A stretch of DNA of 61,324 nt from Pseudaquidulcibacter sp964443435 (GTDB lineage Bacteria; Pseudomonadota; Alphaproteobacteria; Caulobacterales; Aquidulcibacteraceae): positions 1-61,324 of the forward strand of contig CAYUCW010000006.1 of the NCBI GenBank assembly GCA_964443435.1. The letters run 5' to 3'. The position numbers and the translations under genes were made by a program. Of the stretch, positions 8,837-17,177 are shown in pieces. The notes beneath the pieces were generated by a model. The model had not been told where the DNA came from. It saw only the letters and a list, made by a program, of their open reading frames with translations, and did no database searches. Numbering within the stretch: position 1 is the stretch's first letter; each line of letters begins with the position of its first letter.

Positions 8837-9979
8837 ATGAAACAAGAATATTCGCAAACCTTAAAATCACTCCAGGACAAAGCAAAAGATTGGCTCTTGA
8901 ATGAGGCCGCGCCTTTATGGTCAAGCAAAGGCGTTTTAAACGATAAAATGTTTGCCGAACTTGTGACCCTAGATGGTGAAACTGTTTTTGATTGCGAACG
9001 TCGCCTTCGGGTGCAACCAAGACAAATCTATAGCTTTTGTTTGATTGGCGAATTGGGTTGGAATGGCAATTGGCGTGAAATCTGTAATAATACGCTTGAT
9101 GTATTACTTGCCAAAGGTTTTGACGATAAAGGCCTTGCCTATCATAGATATGATAAAGATGGTAATGTTTCAAATCCGAATAATGACCTTTATGATAATG
9201 CATTTTGTATGTTTGCGCTTGGCTATGCCGGCAAAGTTTTAAATCGCCCAGATGCAGCCCTAAAAGCAAATGAAATCCGTGATTATATATTGAATAATTG
9301 GCGTAGACCCGAAGGTGGCTTCCATGAAGGAAATGCAACTATTTCTCCGCCATATCGTCAAAATCCACATATGCATAGCTTCGAAGCTAGCTATATGAAT
9401 TTTTCACTTACAGGCGATAAAACTTGGGGCGCATTAAAAGATGAGATTGCAAATCTTTGTATAAATAAATTCATCGATAAAGAGTCTGGCGCATTGATTG
9501 AATATTTTGATCAAAACTGGGTTCCTATTGCAAATGAAGAAGGCAAAATCACAGAGCCAGGGCATTGCTTTGAATGGGCATGGTTATTTGAATCGGCAAT
9601 GAATGACGAAGCATCATTTAAAACTTCTGACAGCCTAGTAGGGTTTGCAAGAAAATATGGAATAGATGAAAGCCGCAAAGTCGCAATTAATGAATCTTGG
9701 CTTGATGGTAGCGTTAAAATAAATAAAGCTAGACTTTGGCCGCAAACCGAACGATTAAAAGCGGCAACGGCGCGTTATAATCGCCTGAGAAATGAAACTG
9801 AAGCCAAAGAAATTATTGCTTCATTCGAAGGCTTATTTCAATATTTTGAAACCGGAACCAAAGGTACTTGGTATGATAAAATGAATGAAGACGGAAGCTT
9901 TGTCATAGAGCCATCACCCGCTTCATCATTCTATCATATTGCATGCGCAATTGGTGAACTTTTAAAGCTTAAAGTTTAA
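8837..9979 (+). CDS. AGE-family sugar epimerase/isomerase
   Basis: The 380-residue protein belongs to the N-acylglucosamine 2-epimerase (AGE) superfamily with an (alpha/alpha)6 barrel. Visible signatures are RLRVQPRQIYSF (substrate Arg/Gln), DLYDNAFCMFALGYAGK, the NPHMHSFEASY active-site His segment and PGHCFEWAWL. No signal peptide, so cytoplasmic. Members epimerise or isomerise N-acetylglucosamine, mannose, cellobiose or sulfoquinovose; with mannose-releasing GH5_8 and other glycosidases in the window, a mannose isomerase/epimerase role is plausible but not proven. It is a single plus-strand gene between two minus-strand glycosidase genes, ending in a shared terminator. Confidence 0.88.
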   Translation: MKQEYSQTLKSLQDKAKDWLLNEAAPLWSSKGVLNDKMFAELVTLDGETVFDCERRLRVQPRQIYSFCLIGELGWNGNWREICNNTLDVLLAKGFDDKGLAYHRYDKDGNVSNPNNDLYDNAFCMFALGYAGKVLNRPDAALKANEIRDYILNNWRRPEGGFHEGNATISPPYRQNPHMHSFEASYMNFSLTGDKTWGALKDEIANLCINKFIDKESGALIEYFDQNWVPIANEEGKITEPGHCFEWAWLFESAMNDEASFKTSDSLVGFARKYGIDESRKVAINESWLDGSVKINKARLWPQTERLKAATARYNRLRNETEAKEIIASFEGLFQYFETGTKGTWYDKMNEDGSFVIEPSPASSFYHIACAIGELLKLKV

Positions 9980-9984
9980 ATATA

Positions 9985-10007
9985 AAGGGCGCTTTAAGCG
10001 CCCTTTT
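9985..10007 (+). terminator. Intrinsic terminator after the AGE gene
   Basis: Nine-bp stem AAGGGCGCT/AGCGCCCTT with a TTA loop followed by T6 on the plus strand. It lies in the 28-base gap between convergent genes and may also stop transcription of the GH27 gene from the other side. Confidence 0.9.
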
Positions 10008-11207
10008 TTATTCTGAAATTCTTATCATTACTACGCCATGTGATTCTACATCTGCGCTATAATTATTTGAAACTTTTTTCATTTCTTCTTTTGTCCAAAG
10101 ATTTTTTACATTTGCTTTGAAATTCTTTGGCAAATTAAGCTCAGTCCAATTTACAGACATTTTTTGTTTAGTCGCTGAGCGATTAAATAAAACTACTGCA
10201 CGCCCGCCATCTGCCAATGGTCTTGCCCAGACTTCTAAATCTCCATCCTTGCGAATTCTTTTGCCTTGAATTCCAAGTGGGTCTTGGTCAATAGCTATTA
10301 CATCTTTATTCGTAAGAATCTCAATTGTTTCCTTACTCATATTTGATAAATCATTACCTGCAATCAAAGGCGCGGCAAGTATAGACCAAAGACTAAAATA
10401 AGATTTATATTCTGTGTTTGTCATTCCACCATTGCCGATTTCCATCATATCAGGATCATTCCAACGATTAGGTCCTGCAAGATGCGATAGCTCCACTTGC
10501 TTATCAAGAATGGTCAAAAACCCTAAGCTATAGCCTGCATTTTCATTCCATCTATCGTGAACATCACCAGTAGTGCGCCACATATGACCATATTTATGCG
10601 CCCATTTTGATGGCTCATTATCACCCCATTCGCATATAGAAAACAGAATATCGCGCCCAGATTGTCTAAGCGCCATAGCCATTAATCTATAGGCTTCTTC
10701 GGCATCGCGTGTTCCAGTAAAGCACCAATCATATTTTAAGAAATCGACACCCCAAGAAGCATAAGTTCTTGCATCTTGAAACTCATGCCCTGCACTTCCG
10801 GGATAGCCTGCACAAGTTTTAATTCCTGCATCAGAATAAATACCAAATTTCAAACCTTTGGAATGGACATAATCGGCAAGCGCCTTAATTCCAGATGGGA
10901 ATTTAACTGGATCCGCAGTTATATTACCATTCTCATCTCTTTTTCCCTGCCAGCAATCATCAATGACAATATATTTATAACCTGCATCTTTCATACCACT
11001 TGTAACCATAGCATCGACTTGTGCACGGACCTTTACTTCATCAATATTGCACTTAAACTTATTCCATGAATTCCAACCCATTGGCGGCGTAGAGGCAAGA
11101 TTTGGTTTTTCTTGCGGAATTGTTACATCGCCATGCGCAAATGAAATTCCATAAACTAATAAATTAATTACAATTGCCGATAAAAATTTTCTAAACAATT
11201 TTTTCAT
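10008..11207 (-). CDS. GH27 alpha-galactosidase, exported
   Basis: Removes terminal alpha-galactose. The 399-residue protein has a signal peptide (MKKLFRKFLSAIV... ending near SFAHG), then the GH27 landmarks TPPMGWNSWNKF, YIVIDDCWQG, the nucleophile Asp160 in LKYDWC and the acid/base Asp215 in RTTGDVHD. A C-terminal beta domain follows from about residue 315. It lies one base after the CE2-like esterase stop, so the two are co-transcribed, and belongs to the galactose/fucose/arabinose deconstruction set of this island. Confidence 0.95.
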   Translation of the reverse strand: MKKLFRKFLSAIVINLLVYGISFAHGDVTIPQEKPNLASTPPMGWNSWNKFKCNIDEVKVRAQVDAMVTSGMKDAGYKYIVIDDCWQGKRDENGNITADPVKFPSGIKALADYVHSKGLKFGIYSDAGIKTCAGYPGSAGHEFQDARTYASWGVDFLKYDWCFTGTRDAEEAYRLMAMALRQSGRDILFSICEWGDNEPSKWAHKYGHMWRTTGDVHDRWNENAGYSLGFLTILDKQVELSHLAGPNRWNDPDMMEIGNGGMTNTEYKSYFSLWSILAAPLIAGNDLSNMSKETIEILTNKDVIAIDQDPLGIQGKRIRKDGDLEVWARPLADGGRAVVLFNRSATKQKMSVNWTELNLPKNFKANVKNLWTKEEMKKVSNNYSADVESHGVVMIRISE

Positions 11208-11208
11208 T

Positions 11209-12303
11209 TTATTCTTTCACTAATTTATTATCATTAAGATATTTTATTATGTCTTTTGAAATTTTCATTTCATCTATAGTATCAGGATGCCCATGACAGC
11301 CATTGAATTTAACCCCATCGATTTCAATAAATCTGACTTTGGTGTCCCCTTCAATTTTTCTATTTTCAATAACTTTATTTATTGATGAAATAATCACGCC
11401 ATCAAATCTATTTGTTCCCATAAGTATGATTTCTGCATTGGGATTTTTTGCTCTTATAGTTTTTGTAAAATCTGTATAAGTTTTAATATAGTCAGCTACT
11501 AATTCAGATCTATCTTTCCATTTTTCATTAGCACCAACTGGTGTTGAAAAATCATTTGTACCCAAACCAATAATAATTATTTGCGGTTTCCAATTGGTTT
11601 CACTTGGGATAATTTGCTCTTTGAATAGAGCCGATTTATACAATACAGGAAGAGTTCTTCCCGGATCAGAATTAGAATAGTTTCTTACTATTCCATATCC
11701 AGATGATGCATTTATTTGATAATCTGCGTTGAAATTTTTACTTACCTTTACTGGAAAATTCTCAGACGTATTAGTTGTATTATAAACTTCTTCAGTAGTG
11801 CAAGTATGTGTTTGCCCAAGATTTCCATAACCAACCGTAAAAGAATCGCCAATAAACTCAAACTGGCGCTTTGCAGGAGTTATAGGGAGTATATTTGCTT
11901 TAGAAGGCACAAAGAATCCATAAAACCCACCAATAGTGCTTTGTGTCTCTGAAAATTTTTCAAGCCTTATTGTATGTGCGCCTTCAGTAAGGTCATTGAT
12001 ATATATAGTCTTTTTCCCTGGCTTAAATATTTCCATATATTTATTGCCATCAATTAAAACCCTAAAATTATTTGCACTATCGTCAAATTTTAAAGCAATT
12101 GATTTACCTTTGAATTTAGACTCAAAATACACACCTGGCCATTGATACTCATATAATCCAGTTTTATTTTTAACGGTGCGCCCGCCAATATTCATTGGTA
12201 AGTTTATTGAATGTTCTGTTGCCACTATAGTATTTGACTTTGCATTTGCAGCGTTAATATTAATTATCGAAGCCAGTGCAAAAATATATAAATATTTTTT
12301 CAT
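11209..12303 (-). CDS. Exported CE2-like carbohydrate esterase (SGNH hydrolase with N-terminal sandwich domain)
   Basis: A 364-residue secreted esterase. After a signal peptide (cleavage near NAANA), residues about 30-140 form the beta-sandwich seen in carbohydrate esterase family 2, including WPGVYFESKF. The SGNH domain follows with the nucleophile Ser154 in FIGDSFTVGYGN, the GLGTNDFS block and a C-terminal CHGHPDTIDEM supplying the His. CE2 enzymes remove acetyl groups from xylan, mannan or glucose O-6 positions. AGGAG precedes the ATG. It is the first gene of a pair with the GH27 galactosidase, matching acetylated plant or algal glycans as substrate. Confidence 0.85.
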   Translation of the reverse strand: MKKYLYIFALASIININAANAKSNTIVATEHSINLPMNIGGRTVKNKTGLYEYQWPGVYFESKFKGKSIALKFDDSANNFRVLIDGNKYMEIFKPGKKTIYINDLTEGAHTIRLEKFSETQSTIGGFYGFFVPSKANILPITPAKRQFEFIGDSFTVGYGNLGQTHTCTTEEVYNTTNTSENFPVKVSKNFNADYQINASSGYGIVRNYSNSDPGRTLPVLYKSALFKEQIIPSETNWKPQIIIIGLGTNDFSTPVGANEKWKDRSELVADYIKTYTDFTKTIRAKNPNAEIILMGTNRFDGVIISSINKVIENRKIEGDTKVRFIEIDGVKFNGCHGHPDTIDEMKISKDIIKYLNDNKLVKE

Positions 12304-12380
12304 TACCTCTCCTTGAATTTGATTAATTATTTTTAAAATATTTAATAGCTAATAAAAATTTATATGCAATAGCAAATTTT

Positions 12381-12740
12381 TCAATTTTGCTCTGATAGTG
12401 AAAAAATATTTTCCATTTGAATCCATTTTTCATTCGGCTTTGCAAACGGTAAAGGCTTTTGAAAGCGCCACATTAATTCTTCCCATGCAATAACCTCTGA
12501 ATTGGTTAAGTCGTTTTTAGATTTTAATACAGGGTCAAAATTAGGGCCAGTTTCCATAATCATAAACATTCGATTGCCGCATAAAAATATTTCAAGATTG
12601 ATAATATCAGCATCTTTTATAGATTTTATAATTGCCTTTGGAACAGTATTTGGGCTATGCCATTTTTTATACTCTTCAATTAAGGCTTCATCTTCTTTAA
12701 GATCTAAAGCAAAGCAATATTTATTTTGTTTTTCATTCAT
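12381..12740 (-). CDS. L-rhamnose/L-fucose mutarotase family protein (DUF718)
   Basis: The product (119 residues from the ATG at 12740) has the RhaM/DUF718 pattern: YCFALDLKEDE, EYKKWHSPNTVPKAI with the family Tyr-His pair, and NRMFMIMETGPNFDP, ending in WIQMENIFSL. The start eight codons inside the longest frame is preferred because GGGG lies 6-7 bases upstream. Members interconvert anomers of L-rhamnose or L-fucose. It faces the fucP gene across a 129-base divergent promoter region, as in the Campylobacter jejuni fucose locus where a DUF718 gene accompanies FucP, so L-fucose mutarotase is the likely role (inference). Confidence 0.85.
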   Translation of the reverse strand: MNEKQNKYCFALDLKEDEALIEEYKKWHSPNTVPKAIIKSIKDADIINLEIFLCGNRMFMIMETGPNFDPVLKSKNDLTNSEVIAWEELMWRFQKPLPFAKPNEKWIQMENIFSLSEQN

Positions 12741-12773
12741 TTGTCGCCCCAATCTTAATTTCATATTTGACGT

Positions 12774-12850
12774 TTAAATTTATATATGATTTAACGTATG
12801 AAAACAAATAATTATAATAATATAGAATAATTGTGACATTAAAAGTCACA
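12774..12850. promoter_or_regulatory. Candidate operators in the mutarotase/fucP divergent region
   Basis: Two inverted repeats lie between the divergent genes. A perfect one, TGTGAC-7-GTCACA, occupies 12832-12850, 20 bases before the fucP start. An imperfect one pairs ACGTTTAAAT near 12774 with ATTTAACGT ending near 12796. The IclR-family gene in the fucP operon is a natural candidate to bind one of them (inference). Confidence 0.45.
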
Positions 12851-12869
12851 CTTTAAAAGGGACTAAAGG

Positions 12870-14159
12870 ATGCAAAAAAATACTGAAAATACAAAAAAAG
12901 GAAATATTCTTGCAATTATTTTAATTACAAGTTTATTTTTCCTTTGGGGCATGGCAAATAATTTAAACGATATCCTAATCCCGCAATTTAAAAAAGTTTT
13001 CACTTTAACAGATTTACAATCTGGTCTTGTGCAATCGGCATTTTATATGGGCTATTTTATTCTTGCTATACCTGCTGCTATAGTTATGGAAAAATATGGT
13101 TATAAAACCGCGATTATTTTTGGCTTAGTCTTATTTGCCGCCGGTGCGTTCTTATTTTACCCTGCCGCAGAAGCACATTCTTATAATTATTTTTTATTCG
13201 CATTATTTGTTCTGGCTTCTGGCCTTGCATTTCTTGAAACCTCTGCAAATCCTTTAATAATTGCATTAGGTGATAAAGAAAGTGCAGCTTTTAGGCTTAA
13301 TCTTGCGCAGTCGTTTAATCCACTTGGTTCTTTAACAGGTATTTTTATTGGCAAAGAATTCATTCTTTCAGGAATACATCATGACGAAAAAACCCTTGCT
13401 TCAATGGATGCTGCGGCAAAAACTAAATTTTATGAAACAGAATTACTTGCGGTTCAAACCCCATATATAATTATTGGATGCGTTCTTATAATTTGGGCAA
13501 TTTGGGCATTTTTTACTAGTTTCCCAACAAATGAAAATACAGAAAATAAAAGTGAAAAAATTAAATATTCTACTTCATTCATAGAATTAATAAAAAAGCC
13601 AAAGTTTCGATTAGGGGTAATTGCGCAATTCTTTTATGTTGGCGCGCAAGTTGGCATTTGGTCTTATATTGTAAGATATGCAGGTGCGGAACTTGGCTTA
13701 ACTGATAAGCAAGCCGCAAACTATATTCTCTATAGTCTTATTTTTTTTGTTGCTGGCCGCTTTATCGGAACTTATTTAATCAAAGTTCTTAATGCCACAA
13801 GAATACTTCAGTATTTTGCCGGAATTAATATTATATTCTGTGCAATTGCGATAATTATTGGCGGGCAGAATGGACTTTGGGCGCTTGTGGCATCTTCATT
13901 CTTTATGTCTATAATGTTCCCTACTATTTTTGCGGTTTCGATTAATGATGCAGGAATTCATACAAAAGCGGCATCATCCTTATTGGTCATGAGCATTATT
14001 GGCGGCGCGGTTCTTACCCCGCTTATGGGTTTAATTTCAGACAATAGTGCCATAAGAAATGCAATAATAATTCCTTTTATTTCTTTTGCCGTGATTTTGT
14101 TTTTCGCTTATAAAATGAAAAATGAAAAAGTTTCTAATGAACAAGCTATAAGTCATTAA
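12870..14159 (+). CDS. fucP: L-fucose:proton symporter FucP
   Basis: An MFS permease of 429 residues with about 12 hydrophobic segments. The N-terminal LFFLWGMANNLNDILIPQFK, the YKTAIIFGL loop, LAFLETSANPLI and LNLAQSFNPLGSL blocks are diagnostic of the FucP/FGHS family that imports L-fucose (also L-galactose and D-arabinose) with protons. It starts the plus-strand fucose operon: a lactonase begins 3 bases after its stop, followed by the IclR regulator and oxidative enzymes. Good ribosome site AAGG before the ATG. Confidence 0.95.
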   Translation: MQKNTENTKKGNILAIILITSLFFLWGMANNLNDILIPQFKKVFTLTDLQSGLVQSAFYMGYFILAIPAAIVMEKYGYKTAIIFGLVLFAAGAFLFYPAAEAHSYNYFLFALFVLASGLAFLETSANPLIIALGDKESAAFRLNLAQSFNPLGSLTGIFIGKEFILSGIHHDEKTLASMDAAAKTKFYETELLAVQTPYIIIGCVLIIWAIWAFFTSFPTNENTENKSEKIKYSTSFIELIKKPKFRLGVIAQFFYVGAQVGIWSYIVRYAGAELGLTDKQAANYILYSLIFFVAGRFIGTYLIKVLNATRILQYFAGINIIFCAIAIIIGGQNGLWALVASSFFMSIMFPTIFAVSINDAGIHTKAASSLLVMSIIGGAVLTPLMGLISDNSAIRNAIIIPFISFAVILFFAYKMKNEKVSNEQAISH

Positions 14160-14162
14160 GCT

Positions 14163-15017
14163 TTGATAATAGATTCGCATCATCATTTTTGGGAAATTGG
14201 AAAAAATGGGCATGAATGGCCCACGAAAGAGCTTGAGCCTATATTTAAGGATTTTACGGAAATTGAATTGAATCAAACCGTAAAAGACTTAAGCATAATA
14301 GCCACAATTCTTGTTCAGTCACAACCCAATGATCTTGATACGGATTATATGTTAGAATCCACACTTAATAGTAATATTGTTAAAGGCATTGTTGCTTGGG
14401 CCGATTTAACTTCTGAAAGCTTTGAAACCAGACTTTCAAAACTTATTTCTTATCCAAAGTTCAAAGGTCTTAGGCCAATGCTTCAAAATCTTGAACAAGA
14501 TGACTGGATATTAAGAAAAGATATAAAGCCAGCCATAAAACTAATGACTGAAAATAAGCTAACATTTGATGCATTAGTTTTCACAAGGCACTTAGCTTTT
14601 TTATATGAGTTTGCCAAACAAAATCCCAATTTAAAAATTGTGATTAATCATATGGCAAAGCCCGCAATAAAAGAATATTATTCAAATCCGCAAAGTATGA
14701 TTATTTGGCAGCATAATATAGCAAAGCTAAGCAAATTGCCTAATGTATATTGCAAAATATCTGGTCTTTATACTGAAATGGGTGAGTTAGAAGACTATGA
14801 AATAAACAAATTATATATTACATATACTTTAAAATGTTTTCCATCTGAAAGATTAATGTGGGGATCTGATTGGCCGGTAATTTTACTGAAAAACGAATAT
14901 TCTCACTGGTCAAATTTTATTTATACTATAATTAGAGATATGGATATAGATTTACAAAATCAAATACTTTGGAAAACAGCAAATAATTTTTATAATTTAG
15001 GTATAAAAAATGGATGA
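14163..15017 (+). CDS. L-fucono-1,5-lactonase (amidohydrolase-2 family)
   Basis: The 284-residue product belongs to the COG3618 amidohydrolases, with the metal motif DSHHHFWE at residues 4-11, KGIVAWADL, the H in INHMAKP and the terminal LMWGSDWPV where the catalytic Asp lies. In sugar operons these enzymes open L-fucono-, L-rhamnono- or L-galactono-lactones to the acid. The start is a TTG three bases after the fucP stop; no better ATG exists before the metal motif. The end overlaps the iclR start by 8 bases, so translational coupling is likely. Its position right after fucP supports L-fuconolactonase. Confidence 0.88.
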   Translation: MIIDSHHHFWEIGKNGHEWPTKELEPIFKDFTEIELNQTVKDLSIIATILVQSQPNDLDTDYMLESTLNSNIVKGIVAWADLTSESFETRLSKLISYPKFKGLRPMLQNLEQDDWILRKDIKPAIKLMTENKLTFDALVFTRHLAFLYEFAKQNPNLKIVINHMAKPAIKEYYSNPQSMIIWQHNIAKLSKLPNVYCKISGLYTEMGELEDYEINKLYITYTLKCFPSERLMWGSDWPVILLKNEYSHWSNFIYTIIRDMDIDLQNQILWKTANNFYNLGIKNG

Positions 15018-15756
15018 TAATAAATATCGCGCACCGGCACTTGAAAAAGGCCTCGACATATTAGAGCTTTTGGCGGCAAACCAAAGCCCTATGACTGTGT
15101 CACAAATATCAAGCTCCCTTAAACGCTCAGTGAGTGAGCTTTTCAGAATGATACAAGTTTTAGAAGGTCGCGGATATCTTTCTCAATCAATCAAAGGCGA
15201 CGGTCTTGAACTTACTAATAAATTATTTGGCCTTGGAATGTCACGTGGCCCAAGCCAAAATCTACTTGGAAGTGCATTGCCTATTATGCAAAGCCTAAGT
15301 GATGAAACTAGACAGTCCGTTCATTTGACAATTGCTTCAAGAGATAAAATTGTTGTTATCGCTCGCATTGAAGCGCCAGGGGAACTAGGTTTTTCCGTAA
15401 GACCGGGGCACCAAAGACCATTAATTGAATCTACCTCTGGGCTTGTTCTTTATGGTTTCATGTCGGAGCATGATAAATCCGCTTGGGAAGATAAATATAT
15501 TTCAACCATGAAGCCTGCCGTTTGGAAAAAATTCAAAGAAGAAAGTGATATAAGCGTAGAGCAAGGTTATGGAATGCGTAAAAGTGATTATGTAATAGGC
15601 GTAACAGATTTTTCTTGCCCTATTAAAAATGAAGTAACCGTAATTGGCGCTTTAACAATTCCTTATATTCACTCACCAAATAGCAAACCTGTTGAACATA
15701 CTATTGAGCAATTAAAAATAGCTGCGGCTAATATAAGTTCTGATATTGGTGGTTAA
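15010..15756 (+). CDS. IclR-family transcriptional regulator of the fucose operon
   Basis: A 248-residue regulator with an N-terminal winged helix-turn-helix (about residues 10-75; ALEKGLDILELLA and SELFRMIQVLEGRGYL) and a C-terminal IclR ligand-binding domain (about 80-245; PGELGFSVRPGHQRPL, STSGLVLYGFM). It is embedded in the operon for L-fucose uptake and oxidation, so it most likely senses L-fucose or a pathway acid and controls the fucP/mutarotase divergent promoters (inference). In the comparable C. jejuni locus an IclR-type regulator is also present. Confidence 0.93.
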   Translation: MDDNKYRAPALEKGLDILELLAANQSPMTVSQISSSLKRSVSELFRMIQVLEGRGYLSQSIKGDGLELTNKLFGLGMSRGPSQNLLGSALPIMQSLSDETRQSVHLTIASRDKIVVIARIEAPGELGFSVRPGHQRPLIESTSGLVLYGFMSEHDKSAWEDKYISTMKPAVWKKFKEESDISVEQGYGMRKSDYVIGVTDFSCPIKNEVTVIGALTIPYIHSPNSKPVEHTIEQLKIAAANISSDIGG

Positions 15757-15819
15757 TTGTTTTGATTTATTGCTTATTTACATATAATAGTTTTTTTATA
15801 AGTAAACTATTTAAAAAAT

Positions 15820-16857
15820 ATGCGTTATAATATGCTTTGCAGGAAACTACCAAAATCAAATATTGAATTACCTGAAATTGGCTTTGGTGGCGCGGTTATT
15901 GGTAATCTTTACAAGAAAATATCTGACGCAGATGCCTATGACGCCTTGGATTGCGCGTTTAGCAATAAACTTACATATATTGATACTGCCCCACATTATG
16001 GTCAAGGATTGTCTGAAAAAAGAATTGGTAATTACCTTGAAAAATCGCAAGTCAAAGCAATTATTTCAACAAAAGTTGGACGCAAACTTTTACCAATAGT
16101 TAAACCGCCTTTGGGCACTATTCGTCATGGATTTGAAGATGGCGAAGCTTTTGAGCCTTTTTATGATTATTCATACGACGGAATAATGTATTCTTTTGAA
16201 GATAGTAAAAGACGGCTTAAAAAAGATTATATTGATATAGTCTTAGTGCATGATATTGGCAAATTAACCCATAATGAAAATCATAATCTATATTTAGCTC
16301 AATTGAGTAATTCAGGCTTTAAAGCCCTTGAAGAATTAAAAACTTCAGGTCAGATTGGCGCAATCGGGATTGGCGTAAATGAATGTGAAATCTGTGAAGA
16401 AATTTTAGAAATTACGCCGCTTGATGTTATATTATTGGCTGGGCGTTTTACATTACTTGAGCAAACACCATTAAATGGCTTATTTCAAAAATGTGAAAAA
16501 CTTGAAACTTCAATAATTATTGGTGGGCCTTTTAATTCAGGGCTTCTTATTGATGGTGCAACTAATAATAATCGCCCATTTTATAATTATGAGCCCGCAA
16601 ATGATGAAATAATCTCTAAAGTTCAGAAAATAGAAAATATTTGTAATGATTTTAATATTCCTATTTCTGCGGCGGCACTAAAATTTCCTTTATTAAATCC
16701 AATTGTAAAAAGTGTAATTCCCGGCCTTGCAAATGCTTCACAAGTAAAAGCCACTTTGAAAAATTATGATTTAAAGATTCCAGACGAATTATGGAAAGCA
16801 TTAATAGATAATAATCTTATCCAAGAAAATGCACCAATCAAAAGTATTGAAAGTTAA
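15820..16857 (+). CDS. Aldo/keto reductase, probable L-fucose (D-threo-aldose) 1-dehydrogenase
   Basis: The 345-residue protein is an aldo/keto reductase of the D-threo-aldose/pyridoxal dehydrogenase branch. Motifs: GFGGAVIGN near the N-terminus, the tetrad Asp/Tyr in YIDTAPHYGQG, Lys in STKVGRK and His in IVLVHDIG, plus the cofactor loop IIGGPFNSGLL. It would oxidise L-fucose to L-fuconolactone with NAD(P). No strong ribosome site precedes the first ATG; a start four codons later is possible. It follows iclR by 63 bases and is followed by the split dehydratase at 3 bases. Confidence 0.85.
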   Translation: MRYNMLCRKLPKSNIELPEIGFGGAVIGNLYKKISDADAYDALDCAFSNKLTYIDTAPHYGQGLSEKRIGNYLEKSQVKAIISTKVGRKLLPIVKPPLGTIRHGFEDGEAFEPFYDYSYDGIMYSFEDSKRRLKKDYIDIVLVHDIGKLTHNENHNLYLAQLSNSGFKALEELKTSGQIGAIGIGVNECEICEEILEITPLDVILLAGRFTLLEQTPLNGLFQKCEKLETSIIIGGPFNSGLLIDGATNNNRPFYNYEPANDEIISKVQKIENICNDFNIPISAAALKFPLLNPIVKSVIPGLANASQVKATLKNYDLKIPDELWKALIDNNLIQENAPIKSIES

Positions 16858-16860
16858 ATT

Positions 16861-17157
16861 ATGAGCAAAATAAATTCTGTCATATTATTACATGAAAATG
16901 ATAATGTACTTGTTTGCATTAATAATATTGCAAAAAATGAAATAATTAAAATTGACAATGCTGAAATAATTGCCGAAACAGAGATTGAAACGGGTCATAA
17001 AATTGCACGTTTTAATCTTAAAGCTGGCGATAAAATTTTTAAATATGGTGCACCGATTGGATCTATGAAACTAGACGCCAAGATTGGGGAGCATGTACAT
17101 ATGCATAACCTAAATAGCGACTATATTCCAACCCATTTAAGAGAAGATATTTCATAA
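16861..17157 (+). CDS. UxaA-family dehydratase, N-terminal SAF-domain subunit
   Basis: A 98-residue SAF-domain protein matching the N-terminal part of altronate/galactarate dehydratases: HENDNVLVCINNIAKNE at the start, ETGHKIARFNLKAGDKIFKY and the closing GEHVHMHNL. In most UxaA enzymes this segment is fused to the catalytic part; here it is a separate small gene 20 bases before its partner. The same split is known from the Campylobacter jejuni fucose locus. Together they are expected to dehydrate L-fuconate to 2-keto-3-deoxy-L-fuconate. Confidence 0.92.
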   Translation: MSKINSVILLHENDNVLVCINNIAKNEIIKIDNAEIIAETEIETGHKIARFNLKAGDKIFKYGAPIGSMKLDAKIGEHVHMHNLNSDYIPTHLREDIS

Positions 17158-17177
17158 TTTTTTACAAAGGCAGCTAA

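Noticed and set aside
8817..9338. 173-codon minus-strand ORF opposite the AGE gene
   Set aside because: His/Tyr/Leu-rich antisense frame, no family resemblance, overlaps a clear gene.
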